From positions 1 through 7,204 of the forward strand of contig JAKAYZ010000101.1 in the NCBI GenBank assembly GCA_021816165.1: a stretch of DNA of 7,204 nucleotides. Reading direction: 5' to 3'. The DNA comes from Planctomycetota bacterium. GTDB lineage: Bacteria; Planctomycetota; Phycisphaerae; WQYP01. Below the pieces are notes generated by a model. That model saw only the letters and a program-made list of their open reading frames with translations, was not told where the DNA came from and ran no database searches. Numbering within the stretch: position 1 is the first letter of the stretch; each line of letters starts with the position of its first letter. Below are positions 6,848 through 7,204 of this stretch, one piece after another. Made by a program: the position numbers and the translations under genes.

Positions 6848-6890
6848 GGCCGGCGGCTTTGTCCGGTCAACTCCAGTTTGCCGCCAGGCC
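6848..6890 (-). terminator. GC-rich hairpin after mqnD, possible terminator
   Basis: On the minus strand GGCCTGGCGGC (6880-6890) pairs with GCCGCCGGCC (6848-6857): ten base pairs with one bulged T. Inside the 22-base loop, CTGG and CCGG can add a short inner helix. It begins 11 bases after the mqnD stop. There is no T-run directly behind, so it may be a transcript-end stabiliser or a non-canonical terminator. Confidence 0.45.
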
Positions 6891-6900
6891 GCCCGCAGCA

Positions 6901-7204
6901 CTAGCCGATAAATTCCACCGGCGTACACGGCGGAATCAGCCCGGCCCTGGCTCCCTGGTCCAGCAGGGCATTAACGGCGGCCCGGCCACGTGGGCCATAA
7001 TCCAGCGTCCAATGGTTGACGTACATGCCCACAAATTCGTCCGCCAATTTTTCGTTCATGTCTCGGGCGTATTGCAGAGCATGGCGCACCGCCTGATCCC
7101 GATGATCCAGCGAAAACTGGATGCTGTTTTTAAGAATGGCCGTCACCTCGGCCATGGTCTTTTCGCCCAGATCACGCCGAATCACGTTGCCGCCCAGGGG
7201 CATG
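6901..7204 (-). CDS. mqnD: 1,4-dihydroxy-6-naphthoate synthase, C-terminal part (futalosine pathway)
   Basis: Only the last 100 codons are in the window; the gene enters from the right edge and ends at TAG 6901-6903. The ATG at 7203 is internal, because MqnD proteins are about 270-290 residues long. The visible part carries P-L-G-G-N-V-I-R-R-D-L-G at its beginning, helices with HALQYARDM, then Y-V-N-H-W-T-L-D-Y-G-P-R-G-R-A-A-V and a final A-G-L-I-P-P. This matches the end of MqnD, in which a Y-V-N-x-(F/W)-(S/T)-L-D-x-G motif precedes the last helix. MqnD converts cyclic dehypoxanthinyl futalosine to 1,4-dihydroxy-6-naphthoate in the alternative menaquinone pathway. MqnA is a related fold, but the C-terminal pattern fits MqnD better. 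The 409-base gap and hairpin separate it from gdhA. Confidence 0.85.
   Translation of the reverse strand, partial: MPLGGNVIRRDLGEKTMAEVTAILKNSIQFSLDHRDQAVRHALQYARDMNEKLADEFVGMYVNHWTLDYGPRGRAAVNALLDQGARAGLIPPCTPVEFIG

Larger units (their letters stand above)
6492..6900. other. 409-base intergenic region: mqnD end to gdhA start
   Basis: I see no convincing gene here. Short open frames exist on both strands, but their products look like random arginine/proline-rich sequence. Reading leftward, it holds a GC-rich hairpin after mqnD, a sigma70-like promoter, an 11-base palindrome just past the expected transcription start, and the gdhA leader. A weaker promoter-like pair lies closer to gdhA: TTGTTG at 6595-6600 and TATCAT at 6573-6578, spacer 16. 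GAATTT occurs twice in a row of 14 bases at 6607-6620. Confidence 0.7.

Noticed and set aside
6743..6928. 61-codon minus-strand frame overlapping the end of mqnD
   Set aside because: It starts inside mqnD in another frame and runs through the hairpin; composition and lack of an RBS argue against a gene.

Overview
This is an ordinary chromosomal segment of a moderately GC-rich bacterium. It carries six protein genes, two of them cut by the window edges. I see no mobile element, CRISPR array, tRNA or rRNA, and no convincing new multi-gene system. The C-terminal part of MqnD points to menaquinone synthesis by the futalosine route. Together with the PurN subtype and a HEAT-like lipoprotein, this suits Planctomycetota (Phycisphaerae-like) or a relative, but that assignment is an inference from gene content.

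Left part (1-3115): a lipoprotein gene reads leftward and leaves the window at base 1. It carries a lipobox, HEAT-like alpha-helical sequence and one CXXCH motif. After a 127-base divergent gap, two overlapping rightward genes encode a tandem pair of DUF21/CBS membrane proteins of the CNNM/CorC/HlyC type. The first has the C-terminal CorC_HlyC domain and the second lacks it. Two overlapping inverted repeats lie at the end of the first gene, directly before the strong ribosome binding site of the second.

Right part (3116-7204): everything reads leftward. A probable operon starts from a good sigma70-like promoter at 6666-6694. It has a leader of about 165 bases, followed by glutamate dehydrogenase (gdhA), a 12-helix MFS transporter that overlaps gdhA by 4 bases, and purN (phosphoribosylglycinamide formyltransferase) 36 bases further on. 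purN converges on the DUF21/CBS pair across a short gap with an inverted repeat. Upstream of gdhA are a 409-base intergenic region and the end of mqnD, which is followed by a GC-rich hairpin.

The possible common theme of the leftward operon is nitrogen and one-carbon supply: glutamate/2-oxoglutarate interconversion, a transporter of unknown substrate, and a purine-ring step. The two membrane proteins on the left probably concern divalent-cation (Mg2+) or membrane homeostasis and appear unrelated to the operon.
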